Source: Scleropages formosus (Eukaryota > Chordata > Actinopteri > Osteoglossiformes > Osteoglossidae). Taken from it: DNA of 64,000 bases. The position numbers and the translations under genes are program-made. The notes under the pieces were generated by a model that had not been told where the DNA came from, did not search any database, and saw nothing but the letters and a program-made list of their open reading frames with translations. The DNA lies in NCBI RefSeq assembly GCF_900964775.1, contig NC_041806.1, positions 27,493,488 to 27,557,487 of the forward strand, given 5' to 3'. Of this stretch, positions 1 to 8,759 are shown piece after piece; the stretch's first letter is position 1; each line of letters begins with the position of its first letter.

Positions 1-130
1 AATCGCACGCTTCGCGCGTCGTTGTCTTATAAACACAATAAACGTGCTCCCATTGGTCGGTTTCGTTCTACATTGCCATTGGTCAACCACTACAAGTACT
101 AACGTTTGCAATTGGTGAACTTTTGCGGCG
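1..130 (-). promoter_or_regulatory. Histone H3 promoter (gene lies off the left edge)
   Basis: The stretch reads, on the minus strand, as the same promoter that precedes the decayed H3 gene at 22,362: a TATA box (26-34, CTTATAAAC on plus) and three inverted CCAAT boxes (ATTGG at 52-56, 78-82, 111-115) with nearly the same spacing, plus the same sequence around them. By homology it drives an H3 gene transcribed leftwards out of the window. No coding sequence is visible here, so the gene itself is inferred. Confidence 0.75.
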
Positions 131-639
131 CAAATAGAGAAAATCGGAGAGCTTCCTTCGCGGTTTAATTACTGTATCAAATATGAGATACATTAGATTT
201 AACGTGTCGTAAACTCTTCCACGTAAAATACCAATAGCAACCCCATATCCATATGAAGCGCTTATAAATAATTGAGTGTGAGAACAGTCTTCGTCTTGAA
301 TCTTCAGACGAGCTTTACACACTCACAGTATATCGATATGCTGTATGATGTCGGCTTAAAATCAAGCTTCTTAAAAATAAAAGCGACCATCTATTCTGCT
401 GGATTTAAAAAAAAAAAAAAAACCCCAACCAAGTATTTAATGTTAGAGTAATGACCAACCTCAGTAATTATGCCTGCGGTCGGAACGCGTCCCGGGTTAC
501 GTGGAACAGAGGAAAATTGTAGGGCTCGGGGAAATTACCCACAAGCTCAGGACATTTATAAGGTTATAAAGTTCATGGGCTATGACACTAAGGAAAATGC
601 TTAAATCAAACAGAGAACGTTTCATGTATAGAGAAAGAT
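131..639. other. Histone spacer, no gene seen
   Basis: AT-rich spacer between the off-window H3 promoter and the 3' end of H2A. It holds an A-run near 408-423 and no convincing coding frame or repeat family. Confidence 0.5.
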
Positions 640-660
640 ACTCTCTTTGAAAATGGAAGT

Positions 661-676
661 GGCTCTTAAAAGAGCC
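661..676 (-). terminator. H2A histone 3' stem-loop with downstream element
   Basis: GGCTCTTAAAAGAGCC on plus is the 6-bp stem and 4-nt loop of replication-dependent histone mRNAs read on the minus strand, 29 bases past the H2A stop codon. A histone downstream element-like AAAGAGAGT (640-648, minus) follows, the site paired by U7 snRNA in 3' processing. Processing in place of polyadenylation is established for the family. Confidence 0.93.
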
Positions 677-705
677 GTTGTGTTGTGTAGCAACTGAAGC
701 TCAGT

Positions 706-1116
<411 letters not shown>

Positions 1117-1160
1117 TCACACAGACAACTGAAACAGTAACCGAGCGTGCCTAAGACCAC

Positions 1161-1218
1161 ATTTATATTGACAACCCTTTCTCTCATTGGACAGAAGTAT
1201 GAAACGACGACATCCAAT
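1161..1218 (-). promoter_or_regulatory. H2A promoter: TATA box and two CCAAT boxes
   Basis: On the minus strand TATAAAT (1161-1167) lies about 70 bp upstream of the H2A start codon, with an inverted CCAAT box at 1186-1190 and a direct CCAAT at 1214-1218. The same arrangement precedes the H2A at 34,175 (34,634-34,691) and the decayed H2A at 20,964. Confidence 0.8.
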
Positions 1219-1407
1219 CAGCATGAAGAACAATTTTGGCGCTCAGACCCCTCCCCTCCTTTGCGCCTTACCAACAGAAATAAACAGTTGCTTTCGGAGT
1301 ACTTTACAGTTTGCGACAATTAGCCCTTTGTGGAGATGTTTTATTTTTAAGCATACTTGGTCTTACTTTGAATTTTAATAGTCGATTATAAAACGTTATA
1401 CCAAATA

Positions 1408-1615
1408 CACACACACATTTGCAGAACCGCTTGTCCCATACGGGGTCGCGGGGAACCGGAGCCTACCCGGTAACACAGGGCGGAAGGCCGGAGGGGGAAG
1501 GGGACACACCCAGGACGGGACGCCAGTCCGCCGCAAGGCACCCCAAGCAGGACTCGAACCCCAGACCCACCGGAGAGCAGGACTGTGTTCCAACCCACTG
1601 CGCCACCGCACCCCC
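1408..1615 (-). mobile_element. tRNA-derived SINE, family 1, with 13-bp target duplication
   Basis: On the minus strand the head carries a Pol III box A (TGGCGCAGTGGGTT) and box B (GGGTTCGAGTCC), followed by a GC-rich body and a tail ending in GGGACAAGCGGTTCTG and a GT/CA microsatellite. It is flanked by GTTATACCAAATA on both sides (1395-1407 and 1616-1628), a clear target-site duplication. The matching spot in the second H2A-H1 spacer has no SINE. At least nine copies of this family are in the window. Confidence 0.9.
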
Positions 1616-1885
1616 GTTATACCAAATATTCAAGGGATAAATGACTCAAAACTCCCCAGTGACCCACTGGCCAAAATACTATTCAACCGATTGACTATTT
1701 TGTCATTGTCAGTTCCCCCCTCCCCTTATAGGGACAAGCATGCTTTTAAAGAGGGTACGGTGTAGCATTTTATACTGAATTAAGTGAGCGAAAACGTGTA
1801 ATGCATGCGTCAGCGTGTAACAACATATTTTTATGATACCGAAAGTTTTATGCAGGAAAATTTCTCTCCTTATTAACCACGTGGT

Positions 1886-1901
1886 GGCTCTTAAAAGAGC
1901 C
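1886..1901 (-). terminator. H1 histone 3' stem-loop, copy 1
   Basis: GGCTCTTAAAAGAGCC on plus (minus-strand stem GGCTCT, loop TTTA), 28 bases past the H1 stop codon. It marks H1 as a replication-dependent, non-polyadenylated histone mRNA. Confidence 0.92.
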
Positions 1902-1929
1902 TTTTATGAATACTGCGAAAAGAGCGTGT

Positions 1930-2562
1930 TCACTTCTTTTTAGGAGCCGCTTTCTTAGCCTTGCTGCTCTTGGGCTTTGCCACTTTGGGCTTGGCTGCCG
2001 CCTTTGCCTTCTTGGGGCTCTTGGTCGCCTTCTTGGCCGCTGCCGGCTTCTTAGCTTTCTTAGGGGTCGCCTTTTTAGCTGCCGCAGCGGGCTTCTTCGC
2101 CTTCTTCGGGGACTTCTTGGCGGAGGAGGCGGCTTTCTTCGCAGCCACCTTCTTGGGCTTCTTGGCCGCGGCAGGCTTCTTTGCGGCTGGCTTCTTGGCT
2201 TTCGGAGCCTCCTTCTTGGCCGGCTTCTTCTTGGTGGCCTCCGCCTGCTTCTTGTTCAGCTTGAACGAGCCAGAGGCGCCGGTCCCTTTGGTCTGGACCA
2301 GAATGCCTTTGGTCACCAGGCTTTTGATTGCCAGCTTGACGCGGGAGTTGTTCTTCTCCACATCGTAGCCTGCTGCCGCCAGAGCCTTTTTCAGGGCGGC
2401 CAGAGACACGCCGTTTCGCTCCTTGGAGGCCGAGACGGCTTTCACGATCAGGTCCCCGACGCTGGGACCCGCCTTCTTAGGCTTGGACGCAGCCTTCTTC
2501 TTGGAAGCTTTAGCCGGAGCGGCGGCAGCGGCGGCTGCCGGAGCTGGAGCGACTTCTGCCAT
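1930..2562 (-). CDS. Linker histone H1, copy 1
   Basis: Linker histone of 210 residues that binds the nucleosome dyad and linker DNA. I start at [10 protein letters not shown], the usual vertebrate H1 start; an in-frame Met seven codons upstream is less likely. The winged-helix globular domain is about residues 35-110 ([20 protein letters not shown], then [18 protein letters not shown], then [11 protein letters not shown]). The C-terminal half is a Lys/Ala/Pro-rich tail with SPKK motifs. Its CDS is almost identical to the H1 at 35,359 except that the N-terminal Ala run is three residues longer. It lies downstream of H2A in the same direction. Confidence 0.95.
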   Translation of the reverse strand: MAEVAPAPAAAAAAAPAKASKKKAASKPKKAGPSVGDLIVKAVSASKERNGVSLAALKKALAAAGYDVEKNNSRVKLAIKSLVTKGILVQTKGTGASGSFKLNKKQAEATKKKPAKKEAPKAKKPAAKKPAAAKKPKKVAAKKAASSAKKSPKKAKKPAAAAKKATPKKAKKPAAAKKATKSPKKAKAAAKPKVAKPKSSKAKKAAPKKK

Positions 2563-2630
2563 TTGCTTCTTCCTTCTTTTCACACCGAGAGCGGAGTTGT
2601 TCTGAGAGCTGAGCGCGCGCCCGGAGGCGG

Positions 2631-2718
2631 CCCTTAAACAATGATTGAGAACCTTGTAGACTCAAGCAGCCCGCCGCCGTTCCTCTCGAGCTCCGAGCCG
2701 AGTTCTCCCCTTGTGTTT
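2631..2718 (-). promoter_or_regulatory. H1 promoter: TATA-like box and H1 (AAACACA) box
   Basis: On the minus strand TGTTTAAGGG (2631-2640) is a TATA-like element about 70 bp above the start codon, and AAACACA (2712-2718) is the H1-specific AC box placed about 80 bp further up, as expected for vertebrate H1 genes. Both are preserved at 36,051-36,060 and 36,132-36,138. Confidence 0.75.
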
Positions 2719-3390
2719 TCTTCTCCTCGAGATCCTTCCCAAATCCATTCGTGACATTTGCTACGGGACAAAACATACGTAGAATTCAGACGGCGACTTC
2801 GCGTTCAATGTAAATTCAAGCCTCCCCCTGTACTTCAGGCTGTTCACTTCTGAAATGCCATGAAAGCGCGCTCTCGGAGCTCATATATAAGGCCGTATGT
2901 GTTCCATTTCATCCCGTCGTTTACGAATTAAACGAGACAGTCTTATTATAATAATGCAATCAGTGCTACACTTCCGACAAAAGGCCTTTGTCTAAATCAC
3001 AGTTGTGTTACCAAGTGTCGAATGTCAACGTGTGATACCGAAATCCGAGTTTCTGTCAACGTACGAAACACATGTAATGTAACCTTGACACGAAAGGAGG
3101 TTTTAACACAGTTTAAACACATCATCGCAATGTATCGAAATCTTTTTTTTTTTCTAGTTTACACCCATTTTTATACACCGAACAAAAGCCGAATCAAACA
3201 TTTTCGAAGCACTGCTTAATACTACTCCGTGTCTTATCGCTCCTAAAGTACTTTACGCCTAAAGACATCAGTCCTTGTATTTGGAGGCAGGTTCAAGCAG
3301 GCAGTTTGTCCCCAGAAATATGATTTTTACCATCACCTGACTAAAATGTAGACCCAAAAAGCACCTGTTACATACAAACGATGATATGGA
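2719..3390. other. H1 upstream flank, noncoding
   Basis: No gene is supported. It contains an isolated plus-strand TATATAAG (2884-2891) pointing away from H1. A 65-codon frame at 3022-3219 is broken by an indel in the duplicate at 36,4xx, so it is not conserved as coding. Confidence 0.5.
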
Positions 3391-3737
3391 TTTTTTTTTT
3401 TTTCTCTTTTCCATACTTTATTCAATACCATAAGAACAGAAATAAAACTTCCAATGTTCCACATCACAAACATTAAACAACATCCTCACATTTCATTATA
3501 AAAACATTTCCCAACACAAACATGACAGAGCTTACTTCTCCAAACATCTTGAGTAATAAACATCGGAATTTAACAGCAAAATGTAGATATCCATTATGAC
3601 AAAAGGAACCTGGGGCTTTAAAACCCTTCACCAAAGAGTGGTTCAAATACCAGATTTAAAACACGTGTACCGCACCCACAAGAAAAGTACCCAGGCACCC
3701 ATGCCAGAACAGCCACATTCTGATTTTGCTACGATGA
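3391..3737 (-). mobile_element. 5'-truncated LINE 3' end (U2-headed ORF1 family)
   Basis: Starting from a T-run (3391-3403) and TTTCCATACTTTATTCAAT, it matches on the minus strand the last ~320 bases of the element at 6220-8192. Only 3' untranslated sequence is present, so it was truncated at insertion. It is shared with 36,810-37,147, so it predates that duplication event. Confidence 0.75.
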
Positions 3738-4369
3738 CATGGAAATAGCATAGCTTAATTGCTTACAGCAGGCATGTATGTCAGCATGTGGAGGTAATAT
3801 GGGCATAGAGGTGAAAACAGAAACTGGTCCAGCTGCTGGTGACACATTACTAAATACTGTAAATTACTTTGGATTATACAGTGCGTAGTCAGTGCACATT
3901 TCAATTCCAGTGAATTCGTTTGTAGCCAGATGCAGGCAGTGGTGTCTCAATGTCCAGGTTTTGGAAAAGCCGCATCTAGAATGAATGTCATGCATAAGCA
4001 GACATTTATATTCAAAACTTGTACCTTAGAGTTGCCAGAGTTCCTCTCCCCTTTGGCGTGTTGCTCAGGGTTGTATATTTCAGCTGCAAACAAACCTAAT
4101 CGATTCAAGTCTTGTAGTAAAGTGCTAAAGCACATCGTATCCTCAACAGAGAGCGTCTACGTGTACTAAAAACCGATGTTGACCATACTGTTGCTGTTAA
4201 AGGAGGGCTCCGCAAACGGGACTGTGACAACAGAAGCTGTATTGCACCTTCGCATGGTTGAACATCACACGCATAGTTCTCCGACACACCAAACAATGCA
4301 AGGATCAAGAATCACGGCACAATATCCCCCAGCTGATGTTCAGCAGGGGTGTAAAATTCAATAAAGTTA
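3738..4369. other. H1 upstream flank, continued
   Basis: Noncoding, duplicated at 37,148-37,786. Short open frames on both strands persist in both copies only because the copies are almost identical, so they are no evidence of coding. Confidence 0.5.
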
Positions 4370-4379
4370 TTAAATTCAA

Positions 4380-4570
4380 GTGGGGGCGCAGTGGGTTGGA
4401 CCACAGTCCTGCTCTCCGGTGGGTTTGGGGTTCAAGTCCTGCTTGGGGTGCCTTGCGACGGACTGGCGTCCTGTCCTGGGTGTGTCCCCTCCCCCTCCGG
4501 CCTTATGCCCTGTGTTGCCGGGTAGGCTCCGGTTCCCCCGCAACCCTGTATGGGACAAGCGGTTCTGAAA

Positions 4571-4629
<59 letters not shown>
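4380..4629 (+). mobile_element. tRNA-derived SINE, family 1, with an empty paralogous site
   Basis: Plus-strand SINE with box A-like GGCGCAGTGGGTTGG, box B-like GGGTTCAAGTCC, tail GGGACAAGCGGTTCTG and a long (GT)n. It is flanked by TTAAATTCAA at 4370-4379 and 4630-4639. The duplicated block at 37,787-37,796 has a single copy of that 10-mer and no SINE, which gives the exact pre-insertion site. Confidence 0.93.
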
Positions 4630-4632
<3 letters not shown>

Positions 4633-4728
4633 AATTCAAATACTGACTACAACAAAAGAACAATACACAGCCTCATCCCCACCATACATACTATAAAACC
4701 ACTTTACACCATAATATCTGACAGATTA

Positions 4729-5740
4729 TGAATGAATGAGCTTTATTGACAAGCATGTTTACACATACAAGGAATTTGTCTTGGTGACAGAAACTTCCAC
4801 AGCACAGACAGAATGACAGTGACAAGACACAGATAATGAAAGTTGAGTGGGCTAATAAAAGATAAAAAATTATATAGAGTATAAAGTACACAATATACAA
4901 AATAGACACTAGACATATATTTGTACATGTATGTTATATACAATGCAAGGGAAAGTAAATAAGAGATATGATGTGAAAAATAAATATAAGTATAAATAGT
5001 GCTGTTTATTGCACCAGTTTATTCCCTAGGGGGCATTTAGCTGTTCATGAGGTAGATGGCCTGAGGAAAGAAACTTTTCCTGTGCCTGGCTGTCCTGGTG
5101 CTCAGTGCTCTGTAGCGCCGACCAAGCGGCAAAAGTTCAAAGAGGAAGTGGCCTGGATGCGAAGGGTCTAGGATGATTTTGCCAGCCCTTTTTCTCACTC
5201 TGGGCAAGTACAATTCTTAGAGAGTCGGGGGTGCCGATGATTCCTCCAGCTGTCCGGACTATCCGCTGTAGTCTTCTGAGGTCTGATTTTGTAGCTGAGC
5301 AGAACCAGACAGTTATAGAGGTGCAGAGGATAGACTGGATGACTGCAGAGTAGAATTGCATCAGCAGCCTCTGTGGCAGGTTGAACTTCCTCAGCTGGCG
5401 AAGGAAGTACAACCTCTGCTGGGCCTTCTTCACAACTGAGTCTATGTGGAACTCCCACTTCAGGTCCTGTGAAGATGGTGATGCCCAGGAACCTGAATGA
5501 CTCCACTGTTGCCACAGTGCTGTTGATGATGGTGAGTGGGGGTAATGCTGGGGTGTTTCTCCTAAGGTCCACAATCATCTCCACTATTTTGAGCGTGTTC
5601 AGCTCCAGGTTGTTATGACTGCACCAGACAGCCATCTCCTTAACCTCCTGTCTGTAAGTAGGCTCGTCGCCATCCTGGATGAGGCCGATGAGTGTGGTGT
5701 CGTCTGCAAACTTCAGGACTATTTGCCTGTCTGTAATGGA
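4729..5740 (-). mobile_element. LINE fragment, CR1-superfamily (Rex1-like), 3' end
   Basis: On the minus strand the sequence encodes part of a reverse transcriptase: the FADD catalytic box (LKFADDTTLIGLIQDGDEP), then WCSHNNLELNT, and a thumb-like region SVVKKAQQRLYFLRQLRKFN and IVRTAGGIIGTP. It is frameshifted between segments. The 3' UTR ends in a GAGCTTTATTGNCAAG-type motif and a short GAAT repeat, also seen at 25,262. The duplicate near 37,885 lacks it, so it is a 5'-truncated insertion of about 1 kb. The CR1/Rex1 assignment is from remembered motifs. Confidence 0.75.
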
Positions 5741-6198
5741 GTGTCATCTTCCTTTTGAAATTGATTATACATACTATTACACACAAAAAGGCACATCAGT
5801 AAAAGTTCAAAAGCAGAAAACACTGAAAATCCAAACTGAATGCCAATGTGTGATGAACTGAAAGAAGTATGAGCAGTTTCAATGTTTTTATTGAAGTATT
5901 AAGCACATTTTGCTGATACGGAACTGGCTTTATTCATTTTTATGCTTTCTGTTATCAAAGTAAGTTTGTTACCAGTTGTACACACATTCTTTTACACCAA
6001 ATAAAAAGGTTTATAAAAAATTTTGTGAGCACTGCTTCAAAACCCTTTTTGTCTTGACCCTTTGAGAAACTTTATCTCTGAGGACAATCCTGCTGCGCCA
6101 CCATGCCCCGCTGTCAGATGTGTACCAATGTATTAAATCAATATGGGTATAGACAGAAACAGCAATACAATTAAAAAGACATAGATACAGTTGGTGGC
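5741..6198. other. End of duplicated block and a diverged third copy of the flank
   Basis: 5741-5835 matches 37,895-37,965. From about 5,960 to 6,090 the sequence resembles 3,150-3,280 (the motif GAGCACTGCTTCAAAAC against GAAGCACTGCTTAATAC, with similar text around it), much more diverged. No gene is seen. Confidence 0.45.
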
Positions 6199-6219
6199 AT
6201 CAGAATAATAAAGATTTAG
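6199..6219. repeat. 21-bp target-site duplication, left copy
   Basis: Starts ATCAGAATAATAAAGAT and ends TAG; repeated at 8193-8213 with one mismatch. It bounds the U2-headed element precisely and shows insertion by target-primed reverse transcription or a similar route. Confidence 0.9.
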
Positions 6220-6260
6220 TTTGCTTCTTGGTCTTTTGGCTAAGATCATTGTAGTACTGG
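6220..6260 (+). other. U2 snRNA 5'-end-like head
   Basis: Matches the start of vertebrate U2 (GCTTCTCGGCCTTTTGGCTA, AGATCAAGTGTAGTA) with a few changes. The branch-point recognition GTAGTA is kept. Similarity stops just after this point, so it is not a U2 gene. Confidence 0.8.
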
Positions 6261-6559
6261 AGATTTTAGCTGGGACAGAGTGGAGCCATATTCAGGACTG
6301 TGTGTGTCATGTCTGCAGCTTTCCTGAGGCGAAGCTCTAATTCCTTGCAGGAGTTTTATTTTATTTTTGGGTAGCGTGCTAACCCTAAGGTGCAGGGTTT
6401 CGGGTGGCTTGTCCACCATACCCGCAGGGTGATGCAGACATTTTGTTTTTAGCCATTCTCTACCAGATTGTCCAGAGTAGGGTTTTCCTCAAAGACATCG
6501 GCGGCCCCTAGGGAGAACAAAAGACCATCATTGGCGGCAGGGACAACAGCTGGAAGGCT

Positions 6560-7366
6560 TTGAAGAATACCATCCACTTCCGCTGGAGAAACCAGAACAA
6601 CGTTGTCGGATTTCACGAGCGCATTTCATTCGTTCGTGAGATCGTCTTCAGACCCCTGGGACTTCCGGCGGATGACATTCTCTGCATCCAGAGGAATGGG
6701 CCCTTGTCCTCCTTCGATGTCACGCTGGCAACCGACGAACGTTATCAGAGGGTGTTGGAGACATGTAGGGTGAGTGTAATGCATTCCAAGCTGCTCCCCT
6801 ACTCCATTGAGCCACTCTGGAGGACAGATAGAAGAGTTGTGACTATTTACATCATCGACCCCTTTGTGTCGGTGGGTGTCGTGGCGGCCTTCCTGGGGGA
6901 TTTTGCTGACGTCTTCCCCAGACATGAGGAAGACTGGGACCTTCTGGGCATCTGGACCAGACGGAGACACTTTTTAGTTCACCTGTGTCCTAACCCTGCG
7001 AGGATGGATGGTTATAGGCACCTGCCTGCGTATTTTACCTTGGGTAAGGCAAGAGGCTACCTGTTTTATTTTGGTCAGCCTCCATCCTGCCATTTGTGTC
7101 TCTGCCGGGGACATACTGGAAAATCATGCAGGACAGTGAAGTGCCAGCGATGTTTGGAGATCGGCCACCTGGCCAAGGACTGTGTAGGCTCCTGCCGCTG
7201 TACCCAGTGTTGGGGGGGAAGATCATCTCTCCCGCAACTGCCTGCAGCGCAAGCTGACCAACGCCAGGGTGGTGCAGGCAGAAGCAGTACCAACGGGGGA
7301 GGGTGTGGAAGTCCAGCCCTCGTTTGGTGGCGCTGCGGAGCAGCTGGGATCAGCGACGGGTGCTGA
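6560..7366 (+). pseudogene. LINE ORF1-like protein with CCHC zinc knuckles (decayed)
   Basis: A 268-codon frame with the N-terminal KNTIHFRWRNQNN and RVLETCRVSVMHSKLLPYSI, a central DPFVSVGVVAAFLGDFADV, and two zinc knuckles, CHLCLCRGHTGKSC and CQRCLEIGHLAKDC. Fish proteins of this type are usually annotated as ZCCHC3-like; the family is known as ORF1 of Tx1-type LINEs. The related copy at 30,095-30,418 (minus) begins further upstream with MQAVSEEEARPSL in one frame, while here the upstream part is out of frame, so the copy is frameshifted. I expect no host function. Confidence 0.7.
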
Positions 7367-8192
7367 GGTAAGAGAGTGGTTGTCCGGGTCTAGTGTAGCA
7401 CGGTCTCCTTCTTCGCTGGGCACTTCTTAGGGGTCCTGGGTCGAGGAGGAGAGGGACACACCTGGTCACTTGGATATTTTACGGGACTTTGTGGAAGTGA
7501 CCAGGAAAAAGAAAAAGCGCAGGAGGGAGTCTGGGCTGATCTCCGGTACTACATTGGGGTGCCAGTCTTGACTGTGACCCCTCAAAGATGCTCCCTCCTC
7601 CATAGCGGTACCCGATTATTCAGGCTCATTAGTTGTTGACTTGTCTCGGGTGGGGTTTCCCCTGGGTTCAGTTCGTCAGGGCCGGGGGAAAAGTCCCATC
7701 TGACAGCTGTGGAGGATGGAGATTTTTGTTTAGAAAAACTGTTTGAATAATTGATTTTAATCTGTAGATTTTATCGTATGTTAGATTTTAAAATGTTTTA
7801 TTTTTGGAGGTGTGTTGTATGAATGTTTAATGTTTTTCTGATTTTTATTGACAGAGAAAAATCAGAATGTGGGGGTTTTGACATGGGTACCCAGGTACTT
7901 TTCTTGTCGATGTGGTATACATGTCTTATAAATCTTGTATTTAAATCACTTTTTGGTGAAGGGGTTTAAAGTCTCAGGTTCCTTTTGTGAAAATGGATAT
8001 TTATATTTGTTGTTTAATTCTGATGTTTATTTCTCTTTGTATTAGTGAAATAAGATGTTTGGAGATGTAAGCTCTATCATGTTTATGAAGAGAAATGTTT
8101 CTAAAATGGAATGTGAGGATATTTTTTGTGATGTGGAATCTTGGAATTTAATTTTATTCTCACGCTTTTGAATAAAGTATGGAAAGAAAAAA

Positions 8193-8213
8193 ATCAGAAT
8201 AATAAAGATGTAG
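8193..8213. repeat. 21-bp target-site duplication, right copy
   Basis: Right partner of 6199-6219, with one mismatch (GATGTAG in place of GATTTAG). Confidence 0.9.
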
Positions 8214-8219
8214 CATTAG

Positions 8220-8683
8220 GCATTGTAAGTTGCTTTGGAGAAAAGCGTCAGCTAAACGAATAAATGTAAATCTAATATTAGGCTCTGCACAATGTTACTA
8301 GTACAATGTTCTTGAGTTAATGGTGATTGGTAATTTGTCATCTGGACTTGATATATGTGGTGGCTTTCCCAATCTTTTCAGAAGAGCTCTTTCACTGGCG
8401 GGTCTTGGGTGATGTCCAGGCCGTAAATAATTTTAACGAGGTCTTCTATCCAATTTTGAAGATTCAAAACTAAAATGCATTAATGTACCCATTGTACACA
8501 TTAATGCTTTAATGAGACTTTCATGTCTGCAGCTTTGTCTCCTTCTCTCAATGGAATGCATAAATTGTACTTTTGCTGAGATGTACGTCGCTTTGGACAA
8601 AGCGTCTGCTAAATGAATAAATGTAAATAGACCCAAACATGCCCCCAGTACAAACTCTTCCAATAGCAAATGTCACTTGTCAG
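8220..8683. repeat. Spacer with two SINE tail fragments
   Basis: Two short pieces (about 8222-8272 and 8583-8628, plus strand) carry the fish SINE tail GCTTTGGACAAAGCGTCTGC followed by TAAATGAATAAATGTAAAT. Between them I see no gene. Confidence 0.6.
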
Positions 8684-8757
8684 ATCCTGCTTGGATAGTG
8701 TAGTGGTAAGATTGCTGCCTTTCACCTGGGAAACTGGGGTTTGAATCCTGGTCATGG
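8684..8757 (+). other. tRNA-Glu-like sequence at the 5' side of a LINE
   Basis: Contains TAGTGTAGTGGTAAGATT (box A region), an anticodon-loop-like CCTTTCACC (TTC) and GGGGTTTGAATCC (box B), all as in tRNA-Glu. The acceptor and D arms are too mismatched for a working tRNA gene. It directly precedes the R4-like LINE, so it may be a SINE remnant or part of the LINE's 5' region. Confidence 0.55.
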
Positions 8758-8759
8758 CC

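Larger units (their letters stand above)
1860..4378. repeat. Near-identical duplicated block, copy 1 (H1 and its upstream flank)
   Basis: This stretch matches 35,280-37,796 with about ten substitutions and a few small indels that I could count by eye, so over 99 percent identical. It holds the H1 gene, its promoter, a conserved noncoding flank and a 3' LINE fragment. To the left, from about 1,850 down through the H2A region, the two copies become clearly diverged in noncoding sequence. The homology resumes after two later insertions, up to about 5,835. Confidence 0.85.
6220..8192 (+). mobile_element. U2 snRNA-headed, ORF1-only retroelement, copy A
   Basis: A unit of about 1.97 kb between 21-bp direct repeats (6199-6219, 8193-8213). 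Its first ~40 bases (6220-6260) resemble the 5' end of U2 snRNA: GCTTCTTGGTCTTTTGGCTA, AGATCA and GTAGTA. Then come a zinc-knuckle ORF and about 0.8 kb of AT-rich 3' UTR ending in AATAAA (8171-8176) and an A-rich tail. No endonuclease or reverse transcriptase is present. The zinc-knuckle protein resembles ORF1 of Tx1-group LINEs, which includes Keno, a family known to target U2 genes. Related copies are at 28,813 and 39,1xx, with 3' fragments at 3,391 and 36,810. Confidence 0.85.

Noticed and set aside
1906-2637. 243-codon Leu/Gly/Arg-rich frame opposite H1 (also 35,335-36,057)
   Set aside because: It is the antisense of the Lys/Ala-rich H1 gene, open because of codon composition; no family match.
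3022-3219. 65-codon frame upstream of H1
   Set aside because: A small indel in the otherwise near-identical second copy breaks it, so it is not under coding constraint.
4570-4663. Open frames across the (GT)n tract
   Set aside because: Dinucleotide repeats are open in several frames; the text is SINE tail.
6220-6260. A functional U2 snRNA gene
   Set aside because: Only the first ~40 nt are present; the Sm site and 3' stem-loops are missing, and the unit is flanked by target-site duplications.
8684-8757. A functional tRNA-Glu gene
   Set aside because: The acceptor and D stems do not pair and the sequence runs into LINE text.
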